Of a DNA stretch of 64,000 nt, positions 8,478 through 19,454 are shown one piece after another. The stretch spans positions 992,001-1,056,000 of the forward strand of contig NZ_FNVX01000006.1 of the NCBI RefSeq assembly GCF_900104585.1, given 5' to 3'. Under the pieces are notes generated by a model that had not been told where the DNA came from, did no database searches, and saw only the letters and a list, made by a program, of their open reading frames with translations. This stretch comes from Bacteroides ihuae. Its GTDB lineage: Bacteria > Bacteroidota > Bacteroidia > Bacteroidales > Bacteroidaceae. The position numbers and the translations under genes are program-made. Within the stretch, counting starts at the first letter, position 1. Each line of letters starts with the position of its first letter.

Positions 8478-9581
8478 ATGGCTTTACAATGTGGTATAGT
8501 CGGGCTACCGAATGTAGGTAAATCGACTCTTTTCAATTGCTTGTCGAATGCTAAGGCGCAGGCTGCAAACTTTCCTTTCTGTACGATAGAACCGAATGTG
8601 GGAGTAATAACCGTTCCTGACGAACGTTTAAATAAACTTTCTGAATTGGTGAATCCGCAACGCATTGTTCCTACAACAGTAGAAATTGTAGACATTGCCG
8701 GACTAGTGAAGGGTGCAAGCAAAGGTGAAGGACTTGGCAACAAATTCTTGGCCAACATCCGCGAAACAGATGCAATCTTACACGTACTCCGTTGTTTTGA
8801 CGACGATAACGTGACGCACGTTGACGGTAGTGTAAACCCTGTTCGAGACAAAGAAATCATTGATTATGAACTACAATTAAAAGACCTAGACACTATAGAA
8901 AGCCGAATGCAGAAAGTGCAAAAGCAGGCTCAAACAGGTGGCGACAAGGTTGCCAAGCAAACTTACGAGGTGTTAAGCAGATATAAAGAAGCTCTGGAAC
9001 AAGGCAAATCGGCCCGCACAGTAGAATTCGATACAAAAGACGAACAGAAAATAGCAAAAGAACTCTTTTTATTGACGAGCAAACCGGTGCTCTACGTGTG
9101 CAATGTGGACGAGAAAAGTGCCGTAAGCGGAAATAAATATGTAGAGATGATCCGCGAAGCGGTGAAAAATGAAAATGCTGATATACTTGTCGTAGCAGCC
9201 AAAATAGAATCGGAAATAGCCGAGTTCGAAACATACGAAGAACGCGAAATGTTCCTCAGTGAAATAGGTCTAACAGAATCGGGTGTAGCACGCTTAATCA
9301 AAGCGGCTTATAAATTACTCAATCTGGAAACATACTTCACCGCTGGTGTGCAGGAAGTTCGTGCTTGGACTTACCTGAAAGGCAGTAAGGCACCTCAATG
9401 TGCAGCCGTTATTCATACCGATTTTGAAAAAGGTTTCATTCGCGCCGAGGTTATCAAGTACAACGATTTTATAAAATATGGCTCCGAGGCTGCTGTCCGC
9501 GAAGCCGGAAAACTCAATGTGGAAGGAAAAGAATACGGAGCAGAAGACGGAGACATCATGCATTTCCGTTTCAACGTATAA
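8478..9581 (+). CDS. ychF: Redox-regulated ATPase YchF (Obg-like)
   Basis: A 367-residue P-loop protein of the OBG family at full length. It starts with the G1 motif GLPNVGKSTLFN (residues about 8-19). G3 is DIAGLVKGA. The position of the GTPase NKxD motif reads CNVDE, consistent with the family's preference for ATP over GTP. The C-terminal TGS-like domain ends in AEDGDIMHFRFNV. YchF binds ribosomes and has been linked to oxidative stress responses in other bacteria. It is transcribed alone from a consensus promoter. Confidence 0.97.
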   Translation: MALQCGIVGLPNVGKSTLFNCLSNAKAQAANFPFCTIEPNVGVITVPDERLNKLSELVNPQRIVPTTVEIVDIAGLVKGASKGEGLGNKFLANIRETDAILHVLRCFDDDNVTHVDGSVNPVRDKEIIDYELQLKDLDTIESRMQKVQKQAQTGGDKVAKQTYEVLSRYKEALEQGKSARTVEFDTKDEQKIAKELFLLTSKPVLYVCNVDEKSAVSGNKYVEMIREAVKNENADILVVAAKIESEIAEFETYEEREMFLSEIGLTESGVARLIKAAYKLLNLETYFTAGVQEVRAWTYLKGSKAPQCAAVIHTDFEKGFIRAEVIKYNDFIKYGSEAAVREAGKLNVEGKEYGAEDGDIMHFRFNV

Positions 9582-9744
9582 CAAAAATACACTTTTCCTG
9601 TTTACCGAAATCATTTTTCGCCCATTGAGTTGTTCATTGATTAAGTTTAAAGCCATTCTCAATCTTGACGCAGATCTGTGCAATGAACCAGGCACTGCAG
9701 ATCAGAAAAAGAAGAAGTAGGCAAAAGATAAAAAACAAAAGAAT

Positions 9745-10725
9745 ATGACGAAAATAATGGATGAGACGAAACAAGAAGAACGCTGTTCTTATTGTGGAAG
9801 TATAAAGAAAAAAGGCCTCCGCTATCTGATAGCCGGAACCGGAGGAGTAGGTGGTAACATAGCCGCCTTTTTATGGCTGGCAGGAAGAGAAGTCACTTGC
9901 ATAGCCCGTGGAGAACAACTTGCAGCGATACAAAGTGAAGGGTTAAGACTCAAATCGGGTTTGAAAGGCCAACACAACATTCCCATGACGGCCTGCACAG
10001 CTGAAGAGTATAACGGAAAAGCCGACGTAATATTTGTTTGCGTCAAAGGTTACTCTGTTGACTCTATCATCAGTCTTATAGAAAGAGCATCGGACAAAGA
10101 TACCATCGTAATACCAATAATCAACGCTTATGGCACAGGGCCTAAGATACAGCATCTTGTGCCCAAAGTAACCGTATTGGATGGATGCATTTACATCGTA
10201 GGCTTTATCTCTGCTCCCGGAGAAGTAACCCAAATGGGAAGCATCTTTCGCATCGTATTCGGTGCGCACAAAGGAACAAACGTAGCACAAGAATTATTAG
10301 AAAAGGTAAAAAAAGACCTTCAAGATAGTGGCATTAAAGCTGAAATATCTCCCGATATCAATCGGGATACATTCATCAAATGGTCTTTCATCTCAGCAAT
10401 GGCTTGTACCGGCGCTTACTATGATGTACCAATGGGCGAAGTCCAGAAAGAAGGTGAAATACGCAATACCTTTATCGGTTTATCCAAAGAAAGTGCTGCT
10501 CTGGGTGCTAAACTAGGTATCGCTTTTAGCGAAGATTTAGTAACCTATAATCTTAATGTTATAGACAAATTGGCCCCTGAAAGCACCGCTTCTATGCAAA
10601 AAGACATTGAGCGCGGACACGAATCGGAAGTAGAGGAACTACTCTTCAATATGATAGCAGTAGGCGAAGAGCAGGGTGTTGAGATGCCCACATACAGAAC
10701 TATTGCTCAAAAATTCAGAAAATAG
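9745..10725 (+). CDS. Ketopantoate reductase family protein (PanE/ApbA-like)
   Basis: A 326-residue NAD(P)H-dependent reductase. The Rossmann signature AGTGGVGGNIAAFL starts near residue 31 and the conserved FVCVKGY segment lies near 95. PanE reduces 2-dehydropantoate to pantoate in pantothenate synthesis; many Bacteroides paralogues have uncertain substrates, so I give no symbol. The first 27 residues extend beyond the usual family start and carry CSYCGS, which is unusual. Alternative starts exist at residue 5 (ATG 9757). The stop codon is one base from the next start, so it is in an operon with the acetyltransferase and lgt. Confidence 0.82.
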   Translation: MTKIMDETKQEERCSYCGSIKKKGLRYLIAGTGGVGGNIAAFLWLAGREVTCIARGEQLAAIQSEGLRLKSGLKGQHNIPMTACTAEEYNGKADVIFVCVKGYSVDSIISLIERASDKDTIVIPIINAYGTGPKIQHLVPKVTVLDGCIYIVGFISAPGEVTQMGSIFRIVFGAHKGTNVAQELLEKVKKDLQDSGIKAEISPDINRDTFIKWSFISAMACTGAYYDVPMGEVQKEGEIRNTFIGLSKESAALGAKLGIAFSEDLVTYNLNVIDKLAPESTASMQKDIERGHESEVEELLFNMIAVGEEQGVEMPTYRTIAQKFRK

Positions 10726-10726
10726 A

Positions 10727-11311
10727 ATGATGGATAAAGGAGAGTCAGAGAAACAAAAAATGTTTGCGGGCGAACACTACGATGCGCACAGCAAAGAGAT
10801 GGTAGCTATACGTACTAAAGTAAAAAGAATACTCCATAAACTAAATGTTACGGAGTATTACACGGACAAGTTTCAAGACGTAACCAATGAACTTTTCCCA
10901 AATTCGGCCAAAAATATGCACGTTGAACCTCCTTTCTATTGCGACTACGGTGATCACATTTATGCCGGCGATAAAGTATTCATAAACTTCGGAGCTGTAA
11001 TTCTGGATGGTGCTAAAGTTACCATCGGAGCACATACAATGATAGCACCCGGCGTACATATATACACCGCTCAGCATCCACTCGAAGCCGATGAACGAGA
11101 TAAATGGGAAGACTGCAAGCCAGTCACCATTGGCGAACGTTGTTGGATAGGCGGACACACAACCATTTGCCCCGGAGTAACCATCGGAGATCGCACTGTA
11201 ATCGGTGCCGGATCCGTGGTAACAAAAGACATCCCTGCCGACTCACTTGCGGTAGGAAACCCCGCTAGAGTTATCAGAAAATTAAACGAAACGAAAGAAC
11301 AACAAGTATGA
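10727..11311 (+). CDS. Maltose O-acetyltransferase-type sugar acetyltransferase
   Basis: A 194-residue left-handed beta-helix acetyltransferase. An N-terminal Mac domain ([15 protein letters not shown]) is followed by hexapeptide repeats: [61 protein letters not shown]. The catalytic His is probably in AQHPL. It moves acetyl from acetyl-CoA to a sugar hydroxyl; the true acceptor is unknown. The frame opens earlier, at 10676, but the ATG at 10727 sits right after the upstream stop (TAGAATGATGG) and fits the family; ATG 10730 is equally possible. It overlaps lgt by four bases. Confidence 0.9.
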   Translation: MMDKGESEKQKMFAGEHYDAHSKEMVAIRTKVKRILHKLNVTEYYTDKFQDVTNELFPNSAKNMHVEPPFYCDYGDHIYAGDKVFINFGAVILDGAKVTIGAHTMIAPGVHIYTAQHPLEADERDKWEDCKPVTIGERCWIGGHTTICPGVTIGDRTVIGAGSVVTKDIPADSLAVGNPARVIRKLNETKEQQV

Positions 11312-12141
11312 ATCATCTCCTTGCTACAATCAATTGGAATCCGAATCCGGAACTATTGAAGGTTTTCGGCATTTCTATCAGGTACTACGGACTGCTATGG
11401 GCTGTAGGCATCTTTTTAGCCTATCTCGTAGTTCACTACCAGTTTCGCGACAAAAAGATTGGTGAAGATAAGTTCGAACCACTCTTTTTTTATTGCTTTT
11501 TTGGCATTGTGCTTGGAGCACGTTTAGGACACTGCCTATTCTACCAACCCGATTATTATCTCAGTCACCCCGTTGAAATGCTTCTTCCTATCAAGTTCCT
11601 ACCCGGTGGAGGATGGAAGTTTACGGGATACGAAGGGCTAGCCAGCCACGGAGGCACCATCGGTTTAATAATAGCTCTTTGGCTCTATGTACGCAAAACA
11701 AAGCTCAACTACATTGATGTGCTCGACATGATAGCCGTAGCAACACCTATTACCGCTTGCTTCATTCGCTTAGCCAACTTAATGAACTCTGAGATTATTG
11801 GTAAAGCAACCGATGTTCCTTGGGCATTCGTTTTTGAACGTGAGGACATGATCCCCCGCCATCCGGCACAACTATATGAAGCGATTGCTTATTTCTGCTT
11901 CTTCCTTATCACGATGTATCTTTATAAAAATTACAGTAAAAAAGTTCACCGTGGATTCTTCTTCGGCCTTTGTCTTACCTTGATTTTTACTTTCCGATTC
12001 TTTATCGAATTCCTGAAAGAAAATCAAGTAAACTTTGAAGATGGAATGACACTCAACATGGGACAGTGGCTCAGCATACCTTTCATTATTATAGGAATTA
12101 CCAGCATACTCCTAGGAAAGAGATTGGACAAAATGAAATAG
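11308..12141 (+). CDS. lgt: Prolipoprotein diacylglyceryl transferase
   Basis: A 277-residue inner-membrane enzyme with about seven hydrophobic segments. It carries the Lgt landmarks: [10 protein letters not shown] near the N-terminus, [20 protein letters not shown] and the signature region [16 protein letters not shown] (residues about 150-165). It transfers diacylglyceryl from phosphatidylglycerol to the lipobox cysteine of prolipoproteins, for example the SusD and GH5 lipoproteins in this window. It overlaps the acetyltransferase by ATGA and ends before a strong bidirectional terminator. Confidence 0.97.
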   Translation: MNHLLATINWNPNPELLKVFGISIRYYGLLWAVGIFLAYLVVHYQFRDKKIGEDKFEPLFFYCFFGIVLGARLGHCLFYQPDYYLSHPVEMLLPIKFLPGGGWKFTGYEGLASHGGTIGLIIALWLYVRKTKLNYIDVLDMIAVATPITACFIRLANLMNSEIIGKATDVPWAFVFEREDMIPRHPAQLYEAIAYFCFFLITMYLYKNYSKKVHRGFFFGLCLTLIFTFRFFIEFLKENQVNFEDGMTLNMGQWLSIPFIIIGITSILLGKRLDKMK

Positions 12142-12173
12142 TCGAAAGCAACAAAATTAGACTTCATAGACAT

Positions 12174-12224
12174 AAAAAGTCCCCGATTATTCCTTACTTT
12201 AAAAAAGATAATCGGGGACTTTTA
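12174..12224. terminator. Bidirectional terminator between lgt and mutS
   Basis: A 16-bp perfect stem, 12175-12190 with 12208-12223, containing AGTCCCCGATTAT and flanked by A- and T-runs. It lies immediately beyond the mutS stop and serves both convergent genes. Confidence 0.92.
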
Positions 12225-14843
12225 TTATTTACCTCTTACTATTTTCTTGATATCGCTTAACTTATTCAGCGCCTCAAGAGGTGTCAGATTATTTACATCC
12301 AGGTTCAATATTTCATCTCTTATCTGGCAAAGAATAGGGTCGTCTAACTGGAAGAAATTGAGTTGCATGCCTTCCCGCTTCTCACTCACTTCTGCCAAAG
12401 GTTTACCCGAAATACCCTGTTTACGGTTATCGCTCTCTAACTGATGAAGTATATCATTGGCACGCTTCACAATACTTTTAGGCATACCAGCCATCTTGGC
12501 CACATGGATACCAAAAGAGTGCTCACTCCCACCCCGTTCCAACTTACGCAAGAAGATTACTCTATTATCTACCTCCTTCACCGACACGTTGTAATTCTTT
12601 ATTCGTTTAAAGGATTTCTCCATTTCATTCAACTCATGATAGTGAGTAGCAAAAAGCGTACGCGCCTTCGCTCTGGGATGCTCGTGGATGTATTCCACAA
12701 TCGCCCAAGCAATAGATATGCCGTCGTAAGTAGAAGTACCTCGTCCCAACTCATCGAAGAGTACAAGACTGCGTGGCGAAACGTTATTCAAAATATCAGC
12801 CGCCTCGTTCATCTCTACCATGAAAGTAGACTCTCCCACCGAGATATTATCACTTGCTCCCACACGAGTGAATATCTTGTCTACCAAACCGATGTGCGCA
12901 CTTTCGGCAGGAACAAAGGAGCCAATCTGAGCCAACAGCGTAATCAAAGCCGTTTGCCTCAAGAGAGCCGACTTACCTGCCATGTTTGGACCCGTTATGA
13001 TGATAATCTGTTGCGAAGCGCTATCTAGCATTACATCGTTAGCAATGTACTTCTCTCCTATCGGCAATTGCTTCTCAATAACCGGGTGACGTCCTTGGCG
13101 AATATCCAAAACATCACTATCCTCTATCACCGGACGAATATAATTGTTGGCCCGCGCCACATTGGCAAAAGAGAGTAAACAGTCGAGTCGCGCTATCTGG
13201 TTAGCATTGATCTGTATGGCAGGAATATATTCCGCCAGAGATAAAACCAGATCATTATAAAGTCTCGTTTCTAGCACCAAAATCTTATCTTCAGCACCCA
13301 GAATCTTTTCCTCATATTCCTTCAGCTCCTGTGTGATATATCGTTCAGCATTCACCAGTGTTTGCTTCCTGATCCATTCCTGAGGAACTTTATCCTTATG
13401 CCCGTTACGCACCTCTATATAGTAGCCAAACACACTGTTATAGGCTATCTTCAAACTAGGTATTCCCGTCAATTCACTTTCACGTTGCTGAATCTGTAAC
13501 AAATAATCCTTACCAGAATAAGCTATTTGGCGCAGATCATCCAACTCAGCATTTACGCCGCTCTTTATCACTCCTCCTCTATTGATCATTAATGGAGGAT
13601 CATTGTTCACCTCTTTCTCTACCTTATCTCGAATGGAGAGACAAAGATTCAGCTGATCTCCTATCCTATTCAAACTCGGATTATCGGCAGCTAGACAAGC
13701 CTCCTTAATTGGTTCTATAGCTTGCAAAGCGATTTTAAGTTGCACTACCTCACGCGGAGAAACGCGTCCCACAGCTACCTTTGAAATGATTCTCTCCAAA
13801 TCACCTATCAGATGAAGTTGTTCTTCGATCAGCTCCTTAAAGTCGGGTTCACGAAAGAAATATTCCACCACATTCAAGCGGTCGTTTATTGGTTTCTCGT
13901 CTTTCAACGGAAACACCATCCAACGTTTCAACAAGCGTGCGCCCATCGGACTGATCGTCTTATCAATCACGCTCAGTAAGCTGCTTCCGCCATCGTTCAT
14001 ACTCGATATAAGTTCCAAGCTCCGCACAGTAAACTTATCCAAACGCACAAACTTGTCTTCTTCTATGCGTGCCAACGACGTGATGTGGCCTATCTGTGTA
14101 TGCTGAGTCATCTCCAGGTATTGTAAAATAGCACCCGAAGCGATGATGCCATTCTTCAAGTGTTCCACACCAAATCCTTTTAGGTTCTTGGTTTCAAAGT
14201 GCTTAAGCAACTTTTCACGGGCAGTAGTATCCGTAAAAACCCAATCGTCTAGTTCAAAAGTAAAGAACTTATTGCCAAAGTTCCCTTCAAACATGCCACG
14301 TTTACCTCTCTCAAACAAGATTTCCTTCGGACCAAAGTTGTTGAGCAACTTATCCACATAGTCAAAAGGTCCTTCAGCAGTAAGAAACTCTCCGGTAGAA
14401 ATATCAAGAAACGACACTCCACAATTTGCTTTACCAAAATGGACAGCCGCCAAAAAGTTGTTCTCTTTGTAATTAAGAATATTATCGTTGATAGAAACAC
14501 CCGGCGTAACCAATTCAGTAATGCCTCGTTTCACTAATTTCTTTGTTGTCTTGGGGTCTTCAAGCTGATCACAAATAGCCACCCGCTTACCTGCACGAAT
14601 GAGTTTTGGAAGATACGTATCGAGTGCATGGTGTGGAAAGCCCGCCATTTCGACGCTTTTTCCTTTTCCATTGGCCCGCTTAGTTAATGTAATTCCTAAA
14701 ATATCGGCAGCTATCACAGCATCAGTAGAATATGTTTCGTAGAAGTCGCCGCATCTGAAAAGCATTACGGCATCGGGATGTTTTGCCTTCAGATCCAGAA
14801 ACTGCTTCATCATCGGGGTTAGTTCGATATCATCATTGTTCAC
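12225..14843 (-). CDS. mutS: DNA mismatch repair protein MutS
   Basis: An 872-residue MutS1 from the start I prefer. The N-terminal mismatch-binding domain reads [18 protein letters not shown], which contains the family's F-x-E wedge motif (FYE). The ATPase has Walker [14 protein letters not shown] (about residue 619) and Walker [13 protein letters not shown]. MutS recognises mismatches and recruits MutL. The frame is open to 15002, but the upstream 53 codons are unlike the family. GTG at 14843 ([14 protein letters not shown]) is preceded by AGAGGAAA about nine bases away, a good ribosome site, so I take GTG as the start. Divergent from leuS. Confidence 0.95.
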   Translation of the reverse strand: MNNDDIELTPMMKQFLDLKAKHPDAVMLFRCGDFYETYSTDAVIAADILGITLTKRANGKGKSVEMAGFPHHALDTYLPKLIRAGKRVAICDQLEDPKTTKKLVKRGITELVTPGVSINDNILNYKENNFLAAVHFGKANCGVSFLDISTGEFLTAEGPFDYVDKLLNNFGPKEILFERGKRGMFEGNFGNKFFTFELDDWVFTDTTAREKLLKHFETKNLKGFGVEHLKNGIIASGAILQYLEMTQHTQIGHITSLARIEEDKFVRLDKFTVRSLELISSMNDGGSSLLSVIDKTISPMGARLLKRWMVFPLKDEKPINDRLNVVEYFFREPDFKELIEEQLHLIGDLERIISKVAVGRVSPREVVQLKIALQAIEPIKEACLAADNPSLNRIGDQLNLCLSIRDKVEKEVNNDPPLMINRGGVIKSGVNAELDDLRQIAYSGKDYLLQIQQRESELTGIPSLKIAYNSVFGYYIEVRNGHKDKVPQEWIRKQTLVNAERYITQELKEYEEKILGAEDKILVLETRLYNDLVLSLAEYIPAIQINANQIARLDCLLSFANVARANNYIRPVIEDSDVLDIRQGRHPVIEKQLPIGEKYIANDVMLDSASQQIIIITGPNMAGKSALLRQTALITLLAQIGSFVPAESAHIGLVDKIFTRVGASDNISVGESTFMVEMNEAADILNNVSPRSLVLFDELGRGTSTYDGISIAWAIVEYIHEHPRAKARTLFATHYHELNEMEKSFKRIKNYNVSVKEVDNRVIFLRKLERGGSEHSFGIHVAKMAGMPKSIVKRANDILHQLESDNRKQGISGKPLAEVSEKREGMQLNFFQLDDPILCQIRDEILNLDVNNLTPLEALNKLSDIKKIVRGK

Positions 14844-14968
14844 AGTAAATTTCCTCTTTTTTAAAGTTGAATAATAGAACAAATCTACATAAAAATCTCC
14901 AAGTAATGACCGCATCCAACAAAAATAAGCTCTCAGCACCTTAAACTGTGCTTTTTCATCGGCCAACG

Positions 14969-14998
14969 TTGTTATCTGAAAATAAACATGTAAATTTG
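14969..14998 (+). promoter_or_regulatory. Promoter of leuS
   Basis: TTG (14969-14971), a 19-base spacer and TAAATTTG (14991-14998) match the Bacteroides consensus. The leader to leuS would be about 50 bases. Confidence 0.65.
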
Positions 14999-15057
14999 CC
15001 AACTAAAGATAGAAACAGGTAGAAATTAATACATATCACACTAAAGTTAAGATAGCT

Positions 15058-17889
15058 ATGGAATATAGTTTCAGGGAGATTGAGAAGAAGTGGCAGAAAC
15101 GATGGGTAGAAGAAAAAACCTATCAGGTGACAGAAGATGAATCGAAGCAAAAATTCTATGTACTCAACATGTTTCCCTATCCTTCCGGAGCCGGACTACA
15201 TGTGGGACATCCGCTGGGTTATATCGCCTCGGATATTTATGCCCGTTACAAACGCTTGCAAGGCTTCAATGTACTCAATCCCATGGGTTATGATGCTTAC
15301 GGACTGCCTGCCGAGCAATATGCTATTCAAACAGGACAACACCCAGCTATTACTACTGTCAACAATATAAATCGTTACCGCGAACAGTTGGATAAGATTG
15401 GATTCTCATTCGATTGGAACCGTGAAATACGTACATGCGATCCTGAATATTACCAATGGACGCAATGGGCCTTCATCAAGATGTTCAATAGCTTTTACTG
15501 TAAAGATGAAAAGAAAGCGATGCCAATTGCAGAACTTATTGAAGCATTCGAAGTAACCGGAACAAAGGATTTAAATGTTGCTTGCAGCGAAGAGCTAAAC
15601 TTTACCGCTCAAGAGTGGAAAGCAATGAATGAAAAGCAGCAACAGGAAACTTTAATGAACTACCGAATTGCTTATCTAGGCAACACAATGGTAAACTGGT
15701 GTCCGGCCTTGGGTACTGTGTTGGCCAATGATGAGGTTGTAGACGGTGTATCCGAACGTGGTGGTCATCCGGTTATTCAAAAGGTGATGCGCCAATGGTG
15801 TTTACGTGTATCGGCATACGCACAACGTTTGCTCGATGGATTAGAAACTGTTGATTGGACAGATTCATTGAAAGAAACACAGCGCAACTGGATTGGCCGT
15901 TCGGAAGGTGCCGAGATGAGTTTTAATGTAAAAGACAGTGATGTAGAATTTACCATATTTACCACACGTGCCGATACAGTCTTTGGTGTTACTTTCATGG
16001 TACTTGCTCCTGAAAGTGAATTGGTAGCTCAACTCACCACTCCTACTCAAAAGGAGGAAGTAAATGCCTATCTGGAACGCACCAAGAAGCGTACTGAACG
16101 CGAACGTATTGCTGATCGTAGTGTAAGTGGTGTCTTTTCAGGCAGTTATGCCATCAATCCACTTACTAATGAAGCAATTCCTGTATGGATAAGTGATTAT
16201 GTATTAGCTGGATACGGCACGGGAGCCATCATGGCAGTACCGGCACACGACAGTCGTGACTATGCATTTGCCAAACATTTCAACTTAGAAATACGTCCGT
16301 TAATAGAGGGTTGCGACGTTAGTGAAGAAAGTTTTGATGCAAAGGAAGGAATCATGATCAACTCCCCTCGCCCGGGCACTCCTGAAGGTGGATTGGTGTT
16401 GAATGGCTTGAGTATAAAAGAAGCCATCGCTAAAACAAAAGAATATATCAAAACGAGCGGATTGGGACGTGTAAAAGTCAATTTCCGTTTGCGTGATGCT
16501 ATTTTCTCCCGCCAACGCTATTGGGGGGAACCGTTTCCTGTCTATTATAAAGAGGGTATGCCTTACATGATTGATGAAAGCAAACTTCCATTACAACTTC
16601 CTGAAGTAACCAAATTCCTACCTACCGAAACAGGAGAACCACCATTGGGTAATGCTACTAAATGGGGATGGGACGAAGTTAATAAAGAAGTGGTAGATAC
16701 CAATAAAATAGATAATAAGACAATCTTCCCATTGGAACTCAACACCATGCCGGGCTTTGCAGGGTCGTCTGCTTACTACTTGCGCTACATGGATCCACGC
16801 AACAATGAATGTTTGGTTGATTCAAAAGTCAATGCCTATTGGCAAAATGTTGACCTTTATGTAGGTGGTACGGAACATGCCACAGGACACCTCATCTACT
16901 CTCGCTTCTGGAACAAATTTCTCTTCGATCTTGGTATAACAGTGAAAGAAGAGCCATTCCAAAAGTTGGTAAACCAAGGAATGATTCAAGGACGCAGTAA
17001 CTTTGTTTATCGCATAAAGGATACCAATACATTCGTTTCACTTAATTTGAAGGATCAATACGACGTCACTCCTATTCACGTAGATGTAAACATCGTATCA
17101 AACGACATACTTGATAGAGAAGCATTCAAAGCATGGAGACCGGAATTTGCTACTGCTGAATTTATACTTGAAGATGGCAAATACATCTGTGGGTGGACAG
17201 TAGAAAAGATGAGTAAGTCTATGTTCAACGTTGTAAACCCTGATATGATCGTTGAAAAATACGGTGCTGATACATTGCGTATGTACGAGATGTTTCTTGG
17301 ACCGGTAGAACAATCAAAACCATGGGATACGAACGGAATTGACGGTGTACATCGTTTCATCCGTAAGTTCTGGACACTCTTCTTCAACAGAGATGGTCAA
17401 TGCATCTTAACAGATCAACCCACTTCTAAAGAAGAATTAAAATCACTCCACAAACTGATTAAGAAGGTAACCGGTGATATAGAACTATTCTCATACAATA
17501 CTTCAGTAAGCGCCTTCATGATTTGCATAAACGAACTCTTTACGCTGAAGTGTTATAAAAAAGAGATTTTAAACAAATTAATTATTCTCCTTGCTCCTTT
17601 TGCTCCCTACGTAAGTGAAGAACTTTGGGAAGTATTGGGCAACACTACATCTGTTTGTGATGCTCAATGGCCTAAATGGAACGAAGAGTATCTAAAGGAA
17701 GATGTAGTGAACTATGCTATTTCTTTCAATGGAAAAGCTCGCTTCAATATGGAGTTTCCTGCTGGTGCCGCAAAAGAAACGATACAAGAGGAAGCATTGA
17801 AAGATGAACGTTCCAAAAAATGGATAGAAGGGAAAATACCTAAAAAGGTCATTGTTGTTCCTAATAAATTAATAAATATTGTAGTTTAA
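15058..17889 (+). CDS. leuS: Leucyl-tRNA synthetase
   Basis: A 943-residue class I synthetase. The HIGH-type motif is HVGH (residues 48-51, within [16 protein letters not shown]) and the KMSKS loop is exact (about 717-721). Between them sits the CP1 editing domain with [15 protein letters not shown], which hydrolyses mischarged tRNA-Leu. The length is somewhat above the E. coli enzyme (860), in keeping with Bacteroidota LeuS, which carry insertions. It charges tRNA-Leu with leucine and starts a run with the YitT gene (21 bp downstream) and rdgB. Confidence 0.98.
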   Translation: MEYSFREIEKKWQKRWVEEKTYQVTEDESKQKFYVLNMFPYPSGAGLHVGHPLGYIASDIYARYKRLQGFNVLNPMGYDAYGLPAEQYAIQTGQHPAITTVNNINRYREQLDKIGFSFDWNREIRTCDPEYYQWTQWAFIKMFNSFYCKDEKKAMPIAELIEAFEVTGTKDLNVACSEELNFTAQEWKAMNEKQQQETLMNYRIAYLGNTMVNWCPALGTVLANDEVVDGVSERGGHPVIQKVMRQWCLRVSAYAQRLLDGLETVDWTDSLKETQRNWIGRSEGAEMSFNVKDSDVEFTIFTTRADTVFGVTFMVLAPESELVAQLTTPTQKEEVNAYLERTKKRTERERIADRSVSGVFSGSYAINPLTNEAIPVWISDYVLAGYGTGAIMAVPAHDSRDYAFAKHFNLEIRPLIEGCDVSEESFDAKEGIMINSPRPGTPEGGLVLNGLSIKEAIAKTKEYIKTSGLGRVKVNFRLRDAIFSRQRYWGEPFPVYYKEGMPYMIDESKLPLQLPEVTKFLPTETGEPPLGNATKWGWDEVNKEVVDTNKIDNKTIFPLELNTMPGFAGSSAYYLRYMDPRNNECLVDSKVNAYWQNVDLYVGGTEHATGHLIYSRFWNKFLFDLGITVKEEPFQKLVNQGMIQGRSNFVYRIKDTNTFVSLNLKDQYDVTPIHVDVNIVSNDILDREAFKAWRPEFATAEFILEDGKYICGWTVEKMSKSMFNVVNPDMIVEKYGADTLRMYEMFLGPVEQSKPWDTNGIDGVHRFIRKFWTLFFNRDGQCILTDQPTSKEELKSLHKLIKKVTGDIELFSYNTSVSAFMICINELFTLKCYKKEILNKLIILLAPFAPYVSEELWEVLGNTTSVCDAQWPKWNEEYLKEDVVNYAISFNGKARFNMEFPAGAAKETIQEEALKDERSKKWIEGKIPKKVIVVPNKLINIVV

Positions 17890-17910
17890 TTAATAATAAA
17901 CAATTATTCA

Positions 17911-18786
17911 ATGGTCAAGCCTTCAAAATCAGACCTTCTAAGAGAATCAAGAGATTATATTCTCATTACCTTTGGATTGATATGTTATGCAATCGGCTGG
18001 TCGGCTTTCCTGCTTCCTTATCAAATCACTACAGGAGGAGTAACAGGTATTTCTGCTATTATTTATTATTCTACAGGGGTACCTATTCAATATAGTTATT
18101 TTATCATTAATGCTATATTGATGACTGCTGCCATAAAAATACTAGGACCTAAATTTAGTATAAAAACCACTTATGCTATCTTTTCTCTTACATTCTTGCT
18201 CTGGTTATTTCAACAATTAATAGGGAATACCTTAATTTTAGGTCCGGGACAAGATTTTATGGCCTGCGTAATAGGTGCTAGCCTTTGTGGTATAGGTTTA
18301 GGGGTTGTTTTTATCAATAATGGAAGCACAGGAGGAACAGATATTATAGCAGCAGTAGTTAATAAGTATCGTGATGTAACCTTTGGACGAATGATTCTCT
18401 ATTGTGACGTAGTTATCATCTCTTCTTGTTACTTTGTATTCAATGACTGGAGAAGAGTAGTCTTTGGTTTCGTTACATTGGTTGTTATCAGCTATGTACT
18501 CGATCTTATAGTAAACAGTGCTCGCCAATCAGTACAATTTCTCATTTTTTCAAAAGAATATCAAAATATTGCTGATCGTATTATTGCCGATACACATCGT
18601 GGAGTAACTGTTTTAAATGGTACCGGATGGTATAGTAAAAATGATGTAAAAGTACTGGTTGTCATGGCAAAGAAAAGCCAGTCCGTACAAATATTTCGTT
18701 TAGTTAAAGACATAGATCCAAATGCCTTCATCTCACAAAGTTCTGTAATAGGCGTATATGGTGAAGGATTTGATCGCATCAAATAA
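17911..18786 (+). CDS. YitT family integral membrane protein
   Basis: A 291-residue protein with about five hydrophobic segments in residues 20-200 (for example [15 protein letters not shown] and the [14 protein letters not shown] loop) and a soluble C-terminal DUF2179 domain from about residue 210 ([14 protein letters not shown] at the end). The TGG motifs in loops are typical of the YitT/DUF161 family. Function is unproven; transport has been proposed. It lies 21 bp after leuS and 7 bp before rdgB, so the three genes are likely cotranscribed. Confidence 0.88.
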   Translation: MVKPSKSDLLRESRDYILITFGLICYAIGWSAFLLPYQITTGGVTGISAIIYYSTGVPIQYSYFIINAILMTAAIKILGPKFSIKTTYAIFSLTFLLWLFQQLIGNTLILGPGQDFMACVIGASLCGIGLGVVFINNGSTGGTDIIAAVVNKYRDVTFGRMILYCDVVIISSCYFVFNDWRRVVFGFVTLVVISYVLDLIVNSARQSVQFLIFSKEYQNIADRIIADTHRGVTVLNGTGWYSKNDVKVLVVMAKKSQSVQIFRLVKDIDPNAFISQSSVIGVYGEGFDRIK

Positions 18787-18793
18787 AATAAGA

Positions 18794-19384
18794 ATGAAAA
18801 ATAAACTTGTTTTCTCAACCAACAATGCCCATAAGCTTGAAGAAGTATCACTTATATTGGGCGACAAAATAGAACTTCTCAGTTTGAAAGATATTCATTG
18901 TGATGTAGATGTTCCTGAAACAGAAAACACCCTTGAAGGAAATGCATTACTTAAGGCAGAGTACGTCTATAAAAACTATGGGTTAAATTGTTTTGGAGAT
19001 GACACCGGACTTGAGATAGAAGCTCTAAACAACGAACCAGGAGTTTATTCAGCCCGTTATGCAGGTGAAGATAAAAACTCGCAAGCAAACATGCTAAAAG
19101 TTCTTCATAAGCTTGAGGGAAAAGAAAACCGTAAAGCACAATTTCGTACGGCTATTGCTCTTATTCTCGATGGTGAAAAATATCTTTTCGAAGGTATTAT
19201 TAAAGGAGAAATTATAAAAGAAAAGAGGGGAGAATCCGGTTTTGGTTATGACCCTATCTTCATTCCTGAAGGCTATGATCAAACATTTGCCCAACTAGGA
19301 AATGATGTAAAAAACAAAATTAGTCACCGAGCATTAGCGATCAACAAACTTTGCGAATTTCTTCGTTCAATTGACAAAAAATAA
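18794..19384 (+). CDS. rdgB: XTP/dITP diphosphatase (RdgB/HAM1)
   Basis: A 196-residue HAM1-family enzyme. The N-terminal [12 protein letters not shown] binds the triphosphate, and [20 protein letters not shown] carries the metal-binding Asp residues; SGFGYDPIF is the conserved base-pocket segment and ends with SHRALA. It hydrolyses inosine, xanthosine and deoxy analogues to monophosphates and keeps damaged purines out of DNA and RNA. The open frame extends to 18758 inside yitT; ATG at 18794 fits the family. A good terminator follows. Confidence 0.95.
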   Translation: MKNKLVFSTNNAHKLEEVSLILGDKIELLSLKDIHCDVDVPETENTLEGNALLKAEYVYKNYGLNCFGDDTGLEIEALNNEPGVYSARYAGEDKNSQANMLKVLHKLEGKENRKAQFRTAIALILDGEKYLFEGIIKGEIIKEKRGESGFGYDPIFIPEGYDQTFAQLGNDVKNKISHRALAINKLCEFLRSIDKK

Positions 19385-19393
19385 GCTTCATAC

Positions 19394-19434
19394 TAAAAGA
19401 GCGCACAGAATAACTTTTATCTGTGTGCTCTTTT
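19394..19434. terminator. Bidirectional terminator between rdgB and nadA
   Basis: A 15-bp stem with one G-T pair (19395-19409 with 19420-19434, containing AGAGCGCACAGA), A-run on one side and T-run on the other, between convergent genes. Confidence 0.88.
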
Positions 19435-19454
19435 ACATTTAAATGGATATATGT

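Noticed and set aside
9478..9720. 80-codon plus-strand frame overlapping the end of ychF
   Set aside because: Mostly inside ychF in another frame; the tail after 9581 has no conserved features.
12444..13028. 194-codon plus-strand open frame inside mutS
   Set aside because: It lies antisense within the conserved ATPase domain of mutS, has no recognisable family and is best explained as a shadow of the real gene.
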